Below are positions 51,800-60,012 of a stretch of DNA of 64,000 nt, piece after piece. A program made the position numbers and the translations under genes. Where the stretch lies: the NCBI RefSeq assembly GCF_001938565.1, contig NZ_MSYM01000008.1:186001-250000 (forward strand), given 5' to 3'. The notes under the pieces are model-generated. The model was not told the DNA's origin, did not search any database, and saw only the letters and a list, made by a program, of their open reading frames with translations. Source of the stretch: Rhodoferax antarcticus ANT.BR. Its GTDB lineage: Bacteria > Pseudomonadota > Gammaproteobacteria > Burkholderiales > Burkholderiaceae_C. Position 1 is the stretch's first letter. The number at the start of each line of letters is the position of its first letter.

Positions 51800-52506
51800 G
51801 CCAGCACCTTGTGCGCAGGCATCTGTGCAGCGGCTCGGCCCGTGGCAGGCGCGCGGCTGGTCAGCTGCTGTGCGCCTACCTCACGCGCCAGTGCAGCTTC
51901 GTCCAGCAGCACTTGCAACGCGGGAATGTCGGTGTCCCACTCAATCAAGGTGGGCACTGGGCCAAAGCGGTCAACTGCGTGGCGGTAAATGTGCCAAACC
52001 GCCGCACAGACCCGGCTGCCATGGTCGTCGATGACGATCTCGTCAAGCGGCGCGCCGCCCGGCTCGGGCAGCACATGGCAATGCCCGGCCAGATGAATTT
52101 CACCCACATCACCCGGTGCAATGGCGTCTAGCCAGGCGCAGCAGTGCTGCACCGGGTCACCACCCTGGCCGTGAATGCGGGCGTTGAGCGCGTAGACATA
52201 CAGGTTGTTCACATCGACCAGCAGCGCGCAGCCGGTATGCAGCGCCAACTGCGACAAAAAATCGGGCTCGGCCATGAAAGGCTCATCGGCCGCAGGCGTC
52301 CAACGCAGGTAGGCGCTGAGGTTTTCTACCAGAATTTGGCGCTGCAGTCGGTTTTGCACACGGCTCACATTGGCGCTCATCGTTTGCAAGGCGGCGGCGC
52401 TAAACGGCATCGGCAGCAGGTCAGCTGCGTGAATGGGGTCGGCGCCGCCATGCGGCCAGGCGGCGCGGGCAAAGCTGGCGTGGTCGCTGACACGCACCGG
52501 CTCCAC
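51796..52506 (-). pseudogene. hvfB: 5'-truncated hvfB (DUF692/MNIO family)
   Basis: The remaining 236 residues begin near the middle of the TIM barrel: [10 protein letters not shown], then [29 protein letters not shown] and LIEWDTDIP. These carry several of the iron-ligand positions of MNIO enzymes, which modify Cys of small copper-binding peptides. About 80-90 N-terminal residues, including the first metal ligands, are missing. A stop codon lies just upstream, and the sequence beyond belongs to an unrelated gene tail. Confidence 0.8.
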
Positions 52507-52509
52507 CCG

Positions 52510-52911
52510 CTAACGGGTGCGATGGACGTCACGGCGTTGACAAACTCGACCGCTGATCAGACGGCACTGAAAAAAGCTGCCGTTTCAAAATCGTTGGTGC
52601 TAGACATGGTGTCCGTGCTAAATGCCAACAGCATCTCGTCGGATCAAATCCCATCAAAAATCGAAGGCCTGGCGTTTGGCGACGATGTAACCATCAGTGG
52701 GGAGATCAAGCACACCTTGTTTGTCTCTAACGATAACGATTTTGTGCCGGGTGTGGCCGGTGACAACAAATTCTTTGTCTTCGCCGTCTCGGATGCGAAT
52801 CTGGGCACCCCCTTCGAGCAGCAGCACATTCCAGAGCCGCAAACCTTGTCATTAATGTTGCTGGGCTTGTGCTTTGCGGGCTACATCAAACGCAAAAAGT
52901 CCGCTTCCTAA
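52510..52911 (+). pseudogene. 3' fragment of a PEP-CTERM protein (esterase/phytase-like)
   Basis: The frame reads LTGAMDVTALTNSTADQTA, then SKIEGLAFGDDVTISGEI and VSNDNDFVPG, typical of the C-terminal end of secreted esterase-like phytase proteins. It ends in a PEP-CTERM tail: PEPQTLSLMLLGLCFAGY followed by basic KRKKS. The N-terminal several hundred residues are missing, and the fragment abuts the truncated hvfB. An open frame continues to 52144 but only as antisense of hvfB. Confidence 0.7.
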
Positions 52912-52966
52912 TAGGCCCGTCAGTAAGATTCGTATAAAGATTGGCCACATCGCCTAAATCTTCTAT

Positions 52967-53341
52967 TTACAGGGTTGTCCTAGTCGGCATCGCATCGGGT
53001 TTCATGTCGGTTAGGTACTCGCCGAATCGCTTGAGCTTATTGGCGGTATAGGGGCTCAGGAAGGACCGATCGGCAGGACGGATATCGACGCCCTTGGAGT
53101 TGACGGTTGCGGCAAACAGGTCGTTGATCCTTGAGTGCCTGTCTGCGTTGTCGGATCGATAAAGCGTAAGTTTTTGCCAGCGCCGGATGCGCGGCATCAG
53201 TTCAATTCCCAGCAAGTACGCCAAGCCGAATACGGCCGCTGACTGGCCATGGGCAACTGTCGGGTAAAAGAAGCAGCGCCCCATGATCGAATGGCAGTTA
53301 CCAAACAGTCCTACCCCGGCCCGGCCGCCGCAATTCACCAA
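52967..53341 (-). pseudogene. Tn3-family transposase remnant with internal deletion
   Basis: Part of the frame reads YPTVAHGQSAAVFGLAYLLG then IELMPRIRRWQKLTLYR, a Tn3 transposase C-terminal region. It then jumps to LSPYTANKLKRFGEYL, the usual C-terminus; about 200 intervening residues are missing. Start and upstream parts are lost. No terminal repeats were recognised. Confidence 0.75.
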
Positions 53342-53670
53342 GTGACCGGCTGACCATCGGGGTAGAAGGGATCTGATTGGCTGGTCACATTCCAGTCCGG
53401 CGTGGCTCGCACACCGTCAATTGTGTTCTGAGTGCGACAGTCGCCCAGCAGAGGCGTTCGTTCGCTGGTGAAAGACCGCGGTACGTCGGTTTGTTTCATC
53501 CAAAATGTGCAGGATGTCACGTTGCTTATGCGTGTGAAGGGCCAAGTGCGAGCGGCAGCAAACGCATTTGTTGACCACCGCAAAGACGTTGCACTTGGCG
53601 CAGTTCTAAATAACAAATAGCCTTCCAGCCCTTACCATGTAAGCGCTAGTAGCTATATCTATCAGAGCAT
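53342..53670. other. Debris between Tn3 remnant and CDF transporter
   Basis: About 330 bases with no convincing gene. The frame at 53335-53616 on the reverse strand has no recognisable family features and may be further transposon debris. The end holds a repeat copy. Confidence 0.4.
53606..53664 (+). repeat. Interspersed repeat, copy 13 (forward)
   Basis: TAACAAATAGCCTTCCAGCC, CTTACCATGTAAGCGCTAGT, then AGCTATATCTATCA. Confidence 0.8.
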
Positions 53671-54597
53671 CTACTGGCAGGCCGCACCCAGCCGTAAGCT
53701 GCATTGTTGCGCGTAGGCGGGTGTTTCCAGCTGCAGGGTGACGTGGCGAATCTCGAAGTGTTCGTGCAGTTCGTGCTCGGCTTCAAGCAGCAAGCAGGCA
53801 CTGCTTTGCTCGCCGTCTTGCACCACCAGGTGCGCGGTCAGCGCAATATCGCTGGTGCCCATGGCCCAGACGTGCAGGTCATGCACTTCGGTTACGCCGG
53901 GCAAACCCAGCAGCAGTTGGCGCACAGCGGCCAGGTCCACGTCCTGTGGCACACCGTCAAACAGCAGGTGCAAGGATTGCCTGAACAGGCCCCAGGTGCC
54001 CCAGACAATCACCACCGCAATGGCCAGACTCATCACCGGGTCAATCCAGCCCCAGCCTTGCCACAGGTACAGCGCGCCACCAATGACCACGCCCAGCGAC
54101 ACCAGCGCATCAGCAGCCATGTGTAAAAACGCGCCGCGAATGTTCAGATCATCTTTTCGCCCGCGCATGAACATCAGCGCCGTGGCGGTGTTGATGACGA
54201 TGCCCACCCCAGCCACGGCCATGATGGTCCAGCCCTGCGTCGGCTCGGGCGACTGCAGCCGCCCCGCCGCCTCCCAGCCCAGCGAGCCCATCGCCACCAG
54301 CAGCAGCAAGGCGTTGACAAAGGCCGCCAGGATGGACGCGCGCTTGAAACCGTAGGTGTAGCGGGCATCAGGGCGCACCTTGCCCGCCAGCGCACCGGCC
54401 CAGGCCAGCACCAGCCCGGCCACATCGCTCAGGTTGTGACCGGCGTCCGCCAGCAGCGCCAGCGAGTTAATCTTCCAACCATAAAACGCTTCAACCGCAA
54501 CAAATACGGCGTTGAGCAAGATACCCACCGCAAACGCCCGGTTGAACGTGGCAGGGGCATGGACATCGGAGTGGCTGTGATTGTGCGATTGACTCAT
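53671..54597 (-). CDS. Cation diffusion facilitator (CzcD/ZitB-like)
   Basis: A 308-residue efflux protein. His-rich N-terminus (SQSHNHSHSDVH), helix with LLADAGHNLSDVAGL (the HxxxD zinc site), second site HMAADALVSLGV, and a C-terminal cytoplasmic domain with VTEVHDLHVWAMGTSDIALTAH. Metal likely Zn(II), Cd(II) or Co(II). Confidence 0.93.
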   Translation of the reverse strand: MSQSHNHSHSDVHAPATFNRAFAVGILLNAVFVAVEAFYGWKINSLALLADAGHNLSDVAGLVLAWAGALAGKVRPDARYTYGFKRASILAAFVNALLLLVAMGSLGWEAAGRLQSPEPTQGWTIMAVAGVGIVINTATALMFMRGRKDDLNIRGAFLHMAADALVSLGVVIGGALYLWQGWGWIDPVMSLAIAVVIVWGTWGLFRQSLHLLFDGVPQDVDLAAVRQLLLGLPGVTEVHDLHVWAMGTSDIALTAHLVVQDGEQSSACLLLEAEHELHEHFEIRHVTLQLETPAYAQQCSLRLGAACQ

Positions 54598-54747
54598 GAA
54601 ACACTGCGGCAGATTAGCAAGATACTGTCATAGCCACACACGGCAGCCAAGGCGTGCAGGCCATCATGCGGGGTTGAGAAAAGCCACCGTTAGGCATGAA
54701 GGCGAATGTACCAGCGCCTGACAACGCCCACTATGGCCGCAGGGGCT

Positions 54748-55059
54748 TCACTGGATAAAGCCGCGCGCCTTCATGCGGTCACAGGCGTTGACCGTGGCAG
54801 GGGGAAGTTCAAGGCCCTTTTCCTTGGCGCGGACCTCCATTTGCGCATGGTGCTCGGTCTGGATGACTTTGCACTCGTCAAAAGTTTTGCTGGCATGGAT
54901 TTTTTGCTGAAAATCGTTGCGCTCCTGAACGGTCATCAGCGTCCAGCCCACGGTGTTGTTGCGGTTCAGGCCATAACCTGGCCCGGCGGCCAGGGCAACA
55001 GTGCTACTGGCCAGCAGCAGGGCGGACATCAGGCTGGTACGACGGTTGATTTTGAACAT
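54748..55059 (-). CDS. Small secreted hypothetical protein next to cytochrome c
   Basis: A 103-residue protein with a signal peptide (RRTSLMSALLLASSTVALA) and a mature part with GLNRNNTVGWTLMTVQERND and a Cys-containing KTFDECKVIQTEHHAQM. No heme motif. It is probably a periplasmic helper linked to the cytochrome upstream. I use the ATG at 55059, which matches the signal peptide. Confidence 0.72.
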   Translation of the reverse strand: MFKINRRTSLMSALLLASSTVALAAGPGYGLNRNNTVGWTLMTVQERNDFQQKIHASKTFDECKVIQTEHHAQMEVRAKEKGLELPPATVNACDRMKARGFIQ

Positions 55060-55143
55060 GATCATTTCCTTTTTTCGCGGGCCGATAGTGGATTGCGGCA
55101 CTGGCATGGGCCCGCTATTGCGCCCGCGCCGCGTTTGATCAGA

Positions 55144-55857
55144 TCAGTGAAGCTGCGAGATGTAGGCGGCAACCGCCTCAATCTGGGCGTCTGAAAGGCG
55201 CGCGGCCATCATCGGCATCATCAGGGCGTGGCTACGCTGGCCGCTGCGCAGCTGCAGCAGTTGCGCTTGCAGATAACCCGAAAATTGCCCTGCCAAGAGC
55301 GGTGCCAGGGCACCGGGGCCTGGCGGTGGGTTGGCCAGGTGGCAATGGGTGCACGGCGGGTTGTGCTGGCTGATGTCACCCGCCTCAAAAACCCGCCGAC
55401 CAGCGGCGATGAGCTTGCTGTCGCCATCATTGGCTGGCTTGATGGTCTGCGTGGCGTACCAGGCGGCCACGTTGCGCAGACTGTCTGGGTCCAGCTGGTG
55501 CGCAATCGGATTCATCAGGTCGTTTTGACGTGCATTGGTGCTGAAATTGGTCAGCTGCCGGACCAGGTAACTCTCTTTCTGGCCAGCTAGCTTGGGAAAC
55601 ACTGCGGCAATGCTGTTGCCATCCACACCATGGCAGGCCGCACATGTTTGCTCTGCCACCGCCTTGCCAAGTTTGGCATCGCCCGGCACAAACGCACTTA
55701 GGTTGGCCCAGGCCGCGCCTTGACCACCGCCTGCGCCCTGGCCCATGCCGCGCCCCATGCCTTGGCCGGGGCGCATACCCTGGGCGTTGGCTGAAGTGGC
55801 TCCCAGCAGCAGCACGCAAGTAAGAAGATAAGTGGCACGACGCATCAAAAAACTCAT
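55144..55857 (-). CDS. Diheme cytochrome c4-like protein
   Basis: A 237-residue periplasmic protein. After a signal peptide (cut after SANA) there is a Gly/Met/Gln-rich stretch (MRPGQGMGRGMGQG), then two cytochrome c domains with CAACH and CTHCH. The MMPMMAARLSD segment provides a distal Met. The length and spacing fit cytochrome c4, an electron donor to terminal oxidases. The heme is attached by the ccm system. Confidence 0.88.
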   Translation of the reverse strand: MSFLMRRATYLLTCVLLLGATSANAQGMRPGQGMGRGMGQGAGGGQGAAWANLSAFVPGDAKLGKAVAEQTCAACHGVDGNSIAAVFPKLAGQKESYLVRQLTNFSTNARQNDLMNPIAHQLDPDSLRNVAAWYATQTIKPANDGDSKLIAAGRRVFEAGDISQHNPPCTHCHLANPPPGPGALAPLLAGQFSGYLQAQLLQLRSGQRSHALMMPMMAARLSDAQIEAVAAYISQLH

Positions 55858-56029
55858 GGCGGTTTCTTTGTCTGTTATTTAGGTCACTTTGGCACAAATC
55901 GGTGGCGATAGCAAGGCGGCTGCTTGCGCCACCCAGAAAAGAGTCTACGTCACGGAAATGTCATCAATTCGCCATCAACCCGTCACCTTTGGGCTTGAGC
56001 ATCAGGGCAACAACCAAGGAGCCACAAAT

Positions 56030-56860
56030 ATGAAAGAGCTACCCAACCCGACTTTTGCACTTTCCCCGGTATCGCTGCCCAGGGGGTCACTTCATCGACC
56101 CCAAGCTTTGGAAAATGTGGCAAGCGTTGAGCGCGGCGGTCTGCAAGTCACGTGGGCACGCCATGCGGACGAGGTCCGCCAGGCACAGCGCCTGAGGTAC
56201 CAGGTTTTTGCCGAGGAAATGGGTGCCCGCCTGAGCACCACGGTGCCCGGCCACGATGTGGATTTGTTTGACAACTACTGCGAGCACTTGCTGGTGCGCG
56301 ACGTGGCAAGCCAAGAGGTGGTCGGCACCTACCGCGTGCTGACCCCGGCACAGGCCAAGCGTGTTGGCAGCACCTACAGCGACACCGAATTTGACCTGGT
56401 GCGCCTGCGCCCCTTGCGTGAGCGCATGGTGGAGCTGGGCCGCAGCTGCGTGCACCCGGATTACCGCCACGGCGGCGTGATCATGGCGCTGTGGGGCGCG
56501 CTGGCCGAGTTCATGGTGCGCAACCAGCTCGACACCATGGTCGGCTGCGCCAGCATTCCGATGCTGCACAACGGTGTCGTCAGCGGTGATGTGGCGGCCA
56601 GCATCTGGCGCCAGTTGCAGGCCACGCATTTGGCGCCAATCGAGTTCCATGTACGCCCGCGCTTGCCACTGCCGGTGGACGAGCTCGACAGCAGTCTGGC
56701 GGTGGAGCCACCCGCGCTGATCAAAGGCTACCTGCGCCTGGGGGCCAAAGTGCTGGGTGCGCCCGCCTGGGATCCGGACTTCAACACCGCCGACCTGCCC
56801 ATGCTGATGCGCATCCACGACCTGCCCGCGCGTTATCGCAAACATTTTTTAGGCGCCTGA
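56030..56860 (+). CDS. olsB: N-acyl amino acid synthase / OlsB-like acyltransferase
   Basis: A 276-residue GNAT-type acyltransferase: AQRLRYQVFAEEMGARL near the N-terminus, DNYCEHLLVRDVASQEVVGTY, VELGRSCVHPDYRHGGVIM and LWGALAEFMV. It transfers a 3-hydroxyacyl group from ACP to ornithine, giving lyso-ornithine lipid. The start is the ATG at 56030, with CAAGGAGCC upstream. It is convergent with an OlsA-type acyltransferase, which supports the assignment. Confidence 0.82.
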   Translation: MKELPNPTFALSPVSLPRGSLHRPQALENVASVERGGLQVTWARHADEVRQAQRLRYQVFAEEMGARLSTTVPGHDVDLFDNYCEHLLVRDVASQEVVGTYRVLTPAQAKRVGSTYSDTEFDLVRLRPLRERMVELGRSCVHPDYRHGGVIMALWGALAEFMVRNQLDTMVGCASIPMLHNGVVSGDVAASIWRQLQATHLAPIEFHVRPRLPLPVDELDSSLAVEPPALIKGYLRLGAKVLGAPAWDPDFNTADLPMLMRIHDLPARYRKHFLGA

Positions 56861-56944
56861 GGCTGCCTTTGCGCCGCGCCGCACCGGCGAGCGTTAACCG
56901 AGTCAACATTGTTTGGCAAGCCTAAGTGGGCTGTTGCAGATGCC

Positions 56945-57712
56945 TCATATCAGGGGTGCTGCTGCTGGCTGGCGCAAGGCGTCAACCGCCCCGCGCACAT
57001 CGCGCGCCAGCGCCCGGCGGTCCCGCCCCAGTACGTTTTGTGGTTCGCCAAATCGCACTGCCGCACACAAAGTAGGTACGGTCAGGGTGCGCCAGATCGA
57101 CTGCAGCAAGCTGTCGTCGTTGATGTAGCAAGGCGCCAGACTGGGTTCGCCGCTGGCCGCATCAATAAACTGCAAGGCCACCGGCTGCACGGGCGCGCCC
57201 GCAGACACCGCTGCCTGAAATAAATTGGCGTGAAACGGCAGCAGCTGTGTGCCCTGGCTGGTGGTGCCCTCGGGGAAAATGGCCAGCAGGTCACCGGCTT
57301 GCAGATGCTCAGCCATCTGATGCACCACACGTACCGCGTCGCGGGGTGACTCGCGGGTGACAAACAGCGTGCCCAGACCGGTTGCCAGCGTGCCCAGCAG
57401 CGGCCAGTGGCTGACCTCGGCTTTGGCCACAAAGCGGCAGGGGCAAGTGGCCATCAGCACCACAATGTCCAGCCACGAGATATGGTTGGCCACCAGCAGC
57501 ACCGGGCCGCGCTGCGCAGGCTCACCGCTCACTTCTAATTTAATAGCTAGTAGCGCAAGTAACGTAAGGGCCCAAGCCTGTTTTTGCTGTTGTTTTTGGT
57601 GCCAGTCCAGCCGGGGGAAAATCCGCTTGACCGTCCACCAGCCGAGTGCCAGATGCGAGCCGACGCGAACAAGTTTCCAGGTGGCTTGAGCCGTGTTGAA
57701 CCGGTGTGTCAT
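56945..57712 (-). CDS. olsA: PlsC/OlsA-like acyltransferase
   Basis: A 255-residue acyltransferase. Catalytic motif NHISWLD near residue 76, acyl-acceptor motif FPEGTTSQG near 146. Residues about 43-58 (QAWALTLLALLAIKLE) are encoded by a copy of the interspersed repeat. PlsC members make phosphatidic acid; next to olsB the OlsA role (second acylation of lyso-ornithine lipid) is likely. Both could be true. Confidence 0.8.
   Translation of the reverse strand: MTHRFNTAQATWKLVRVGSHLALGWWTVKRIFPRLDWHQKQQQKQAWALTLLALLAIKLEVSGEPAQRGPVLLVANHISWLDIVVLMATCPCRFVAKAEVSHWPLLGTLATGLGTLFVTRESPRDAVRVVHQMAEHLQAGDLLAIFPEGTTSQGTQLLPFHANLFQAAVSAGAPVQPVALQFIDAASGEPSLAPCYINDDSLLQSIWRTLTVPTLCAAVRFGEPQNVLGRDRRALARDVRGAVDALRQPAAAPLI
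57537..57585 (-). repeat. Interspersed repeat, copy 14 (reverse), inside olsA
   Basis: On the gene strand AACAGGCTTGGGCCCTTACG, then TTGCGCTACTAGCTATTAAA. It is read in frame as part of the acyltransferase N-terminal region. Confidence 0.85.
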
Positions 57713-57736
57713 CCGCAGCGATTGTTCATAGGGCTG

Positions 57737-57776
57737 ATGTCAATTTGATGACATTTGGGCTTCATGAAACTGTCAT
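57737..57776 (+). promoter_or_regulatory. Tandem Pho box upstream of the PhoX-type phosphatase
   Basis: Four 7-base units spaced exactly 11 bases: ATGTCAA (57737), ATGACAT (57748), GCTTCAT (57759) and CTGTCAT (57770). The last matches the CTGTCAT unit fully, the others at 4-5 of 7. This is the double Pho box pattern bound by PhoB. Confidence 0.65.
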
Positions 57777-57832
57777 ACAGTGTTCTTAAGATGCCTGACA
57801 GATCAACCCTACCTCACGGAGAACCACAGACC

Positions 57833-59800
57833 ATGTCACAAGCAACACCTTCTTCACGCCGCCAGGCGCTCAAAATTTTTGCCAGCCTGCCCATGTTGCC
57901 GCTGGGTGCCCTGTCAGTGAGTTCATTGATGGCGGGCTGCGCCACGCCTGCGGGTGGTGCCGCTAGCGCAGCTGCGGGCACGGGCTCACCCTTCGCATCT
58001 GCTTCGTTTGTTGGCATGGCAGCACCCTCGCTGGCCAACCCGGCGGCCATGGCCACAACGCTGGTGAACTCCAGCCTGCAAGTCAAGTTGCAAGACGGCA
58101 GCACCCGGGCCTTCAAGCTGGCTTACAAGCCGTTTTTCATCACCGGTGAGCAGGTGCCCGATGGCAAAGGCGGCACGCTGCTGGCGGGTGGCTATGTGAA
58201 TATTTTGAACAAGCCCATCATTGACAAGTCGGTATCGGGCAAGGAACGCCAGTTTTTCTCGGACTGCCCGGACGGCACCTCGCTGCTGCAACTTGCCAAT
58301 CCGAAGGTGCCCGGCATCAAGGGCAAGGCGGTGTTTGCGGTGGTGCAGTTTGAGTACGCCAATGCAGACCAAAGTGGTGCCGATGCCTACGGCACACTGC
58401 CGTCACCAATTGCCGTGCTGACGCTCGATCAGGACCAGGCCACAGGCGCGCTCTCACTGGTCAAGTACCACAGCGTGAACACCTCCGAAGCACAGGGTAT
58501 GTGGATCACCTGCGGCTCCAGCCTGTCGCCCTGGAACACCCATCTGTCGAGTGAAGAATACGAGCCCGATGCGCAGTTCATCGCCGACAACAAGCAGTTC
58601 AAGGCGTTCAGCAAAAACCTGTTTGGCGACGAGGGCGTGGCCAATCCTTACCACTACGGCCACCTGCCCGAGGTCACCGTCAACCCCGATGGCACTGGCA
58701 GCCTGGTCAAGCACTTCTGCCTGGGCCGCATTTCGCACGAACTGGTGCAGGTCATGCCCGACAACCGCACCGTGTTGATGGGTGACGATGCCACCAACAG
58801 TGGTCTGTTTGTGTTTGTGGCCGACAAGGAAAAAAGCCTCTCGGCTGGAACCTTGTACGTGGCCAAACTGGGCACCGGCTTTTCGATCAATCCGGCGGAC
58901 GTCGGTGCCAAGTTGTCGTGGATCAAGCTCGGACATGCGACCAGCGCCGAGATCGAAAAAATGGCCAACACCTTGAAGCCATCCGACATCATGACGGTGC
59001 TCAAGGCCGACCCGCTGGACGCCAGCTTCACGAAAGTGTTCCACAGCGGCGCGGCCAACTGGATCAAGGTCAAGCCAGGTATGGAAAAGGCAGCCGCCTT
59101 CCTGGAAACCCACCGCTACGCCTACCTGATGGGCGGCAGCATGGGATTCTCCAAAATGGAAGGCACCACCGTCAATATCAAAGACAAAGTGGCCTACTCG
59201 GCGCTTCAAAACATGCAGGATTCGATGGTGAAAACCGGCAAGGGCTGGAACGCGGCCAGCGGCATTGCCCTGGACAAGGCGTTGATTGCCGGCGGCATCA
59301 TGGCCAGTGCGCTGAATGGCGGCCAGAGTGACCAGACTGGCGCGGCCATCAAGAGCGAATGGATGCCCACCGCCATGCGTGCGCTGCTGGTGGGTGAAGA
59401 CATTGCGCCTGACGCACTTGGCAATTTAGCTAATCCGGACAAAGTGTCCAACCCCGACAACCTGAAGTTCTCGGAAAAACTGCGCACCCTGTTCATTGGT
59501 GAAGACAGTGGCACCCACGTCAACAATTTCGTCTGGGCTTACAACGTCGACACCAAGCAGCTCAGCCGCCTGATGTCGATGCCATCCGGCGCTGAAGCCA
59601 CCGGCCTGGGCGTGGTGGATGACATGAATGGCTGGATGTACATCACCAGCAACTTCCAGCACCCCGGTGACTGGCAGCCCAAACTGCACGGCAAGGTGCA
59701 AGCCACCCTGGACCCACTGGTGCGTGCCAACTACAACAACCGCTTTGGTGCCGCCGTGGGCTACCTGACGGCCGATCACACCGGGGTCAAGCTGGGCTGA
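57833..59800 (+). CDS. phoX: PhoX-type alkaline phosphatase (DUF839)
   Basis: A 655-residue exported protein. The Tat motif SRRQALKIF is at residues 8-16, and a lipobox-like LMAGC lies near 38. The PhoX fold is suggested by GSSLSPWNTHLSSEEYEPDA, VLMGDDATNSGLFVFVADKE and IGEDSGTHVNNFVWAYNVDT. It hydrolyses phosphate monoesters, using calcium and iron in known PhoX. Tat export and a Pho box fit phosphate starvation. Confidence 0.88.
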   Translation: MSQATPSSRRQALKIFASLPMLPLGALSVSSLMAGCATPAGGAASAAAGTGSPFASASFVGMAAPSLANPAAMATTLVNSSLQVKLQDGSTRAFKLAYKPFFITGEQVPDGKGGTLLAGGYVNILNKPIIDKSVSGKERQFFSDCPDGTSLLQLANPKVPGIKGKAVFAVVQFEYANADQSGADAYGTLPSPIAVLTLDQDQATGALSLVKYHSVNTSEAQGMWITCGSSLSPWNTHLSSEEYEPDAQFIADNKQFKAFSKNLFGDEGVANPYHYGHLPEVTVNPDGTGSLVKHFCLGRISHELVQVMPDNRTVLMGDDATNSGLFVFVADKEKSLSAGTLYVAKLGTGFSINPADVGAKLSWIKLGHATSAEIEKMANTLKPSDIMTVLKADPLDASFTKVFHSGAANWIKVKPGMEKAAAFLETHRYAYLMGGSMGFSKMEGTTVNIKDKVAYSALQNMQDSMVKTGKGWNAASGIALDKALIAGGIMASALNGGQSDQTGAAIKSEWMPTAMRALLVGEDIAPDALGNLANPDKVSNPDNLKFSEKLRTLFIGEDSGTHVNNFVWAYNVDTKQLSRLMSMPSGAEATGLGVVDDMNGWMYITSNFQHPGDWQPKLHGKVQATLDPLVRANYNNRFGAAVGYLTADHTGVKLG

Positions 59801-59826
59801 GCGCGCTGCTGCTGGCCCACAACGCT

Positions 59827-59960
59827 TCAGCCACCCCGCAGCTTGCGCAGCTGCTGGGTGTGGCCGGGCGCAAACAGGCCGATCAAATCGTCCAGCAGCG
59901 CCTGCGCTTTGGCGCTGTGGTCGCCACCAAAGTTGCCACGTCCAGCGTCATTGCGCGATG
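59827..59960 (-). other. Possible C-terminal gene scrap
   Basis: On the reverse strand a frame reads GNFGGDHSAKAQALLDDLIG and ends LRKLRGG with a TGA at 59827. It looks like the tail of a real protein, but no family is recognisable and no start exists. Confidence 0.3.
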
Positions 59961-60012
59961 CTCGGGCAGGTGTGAACGCACAAGTGCGACTATGCTATTA
60001 ATGCAGTAGCTG

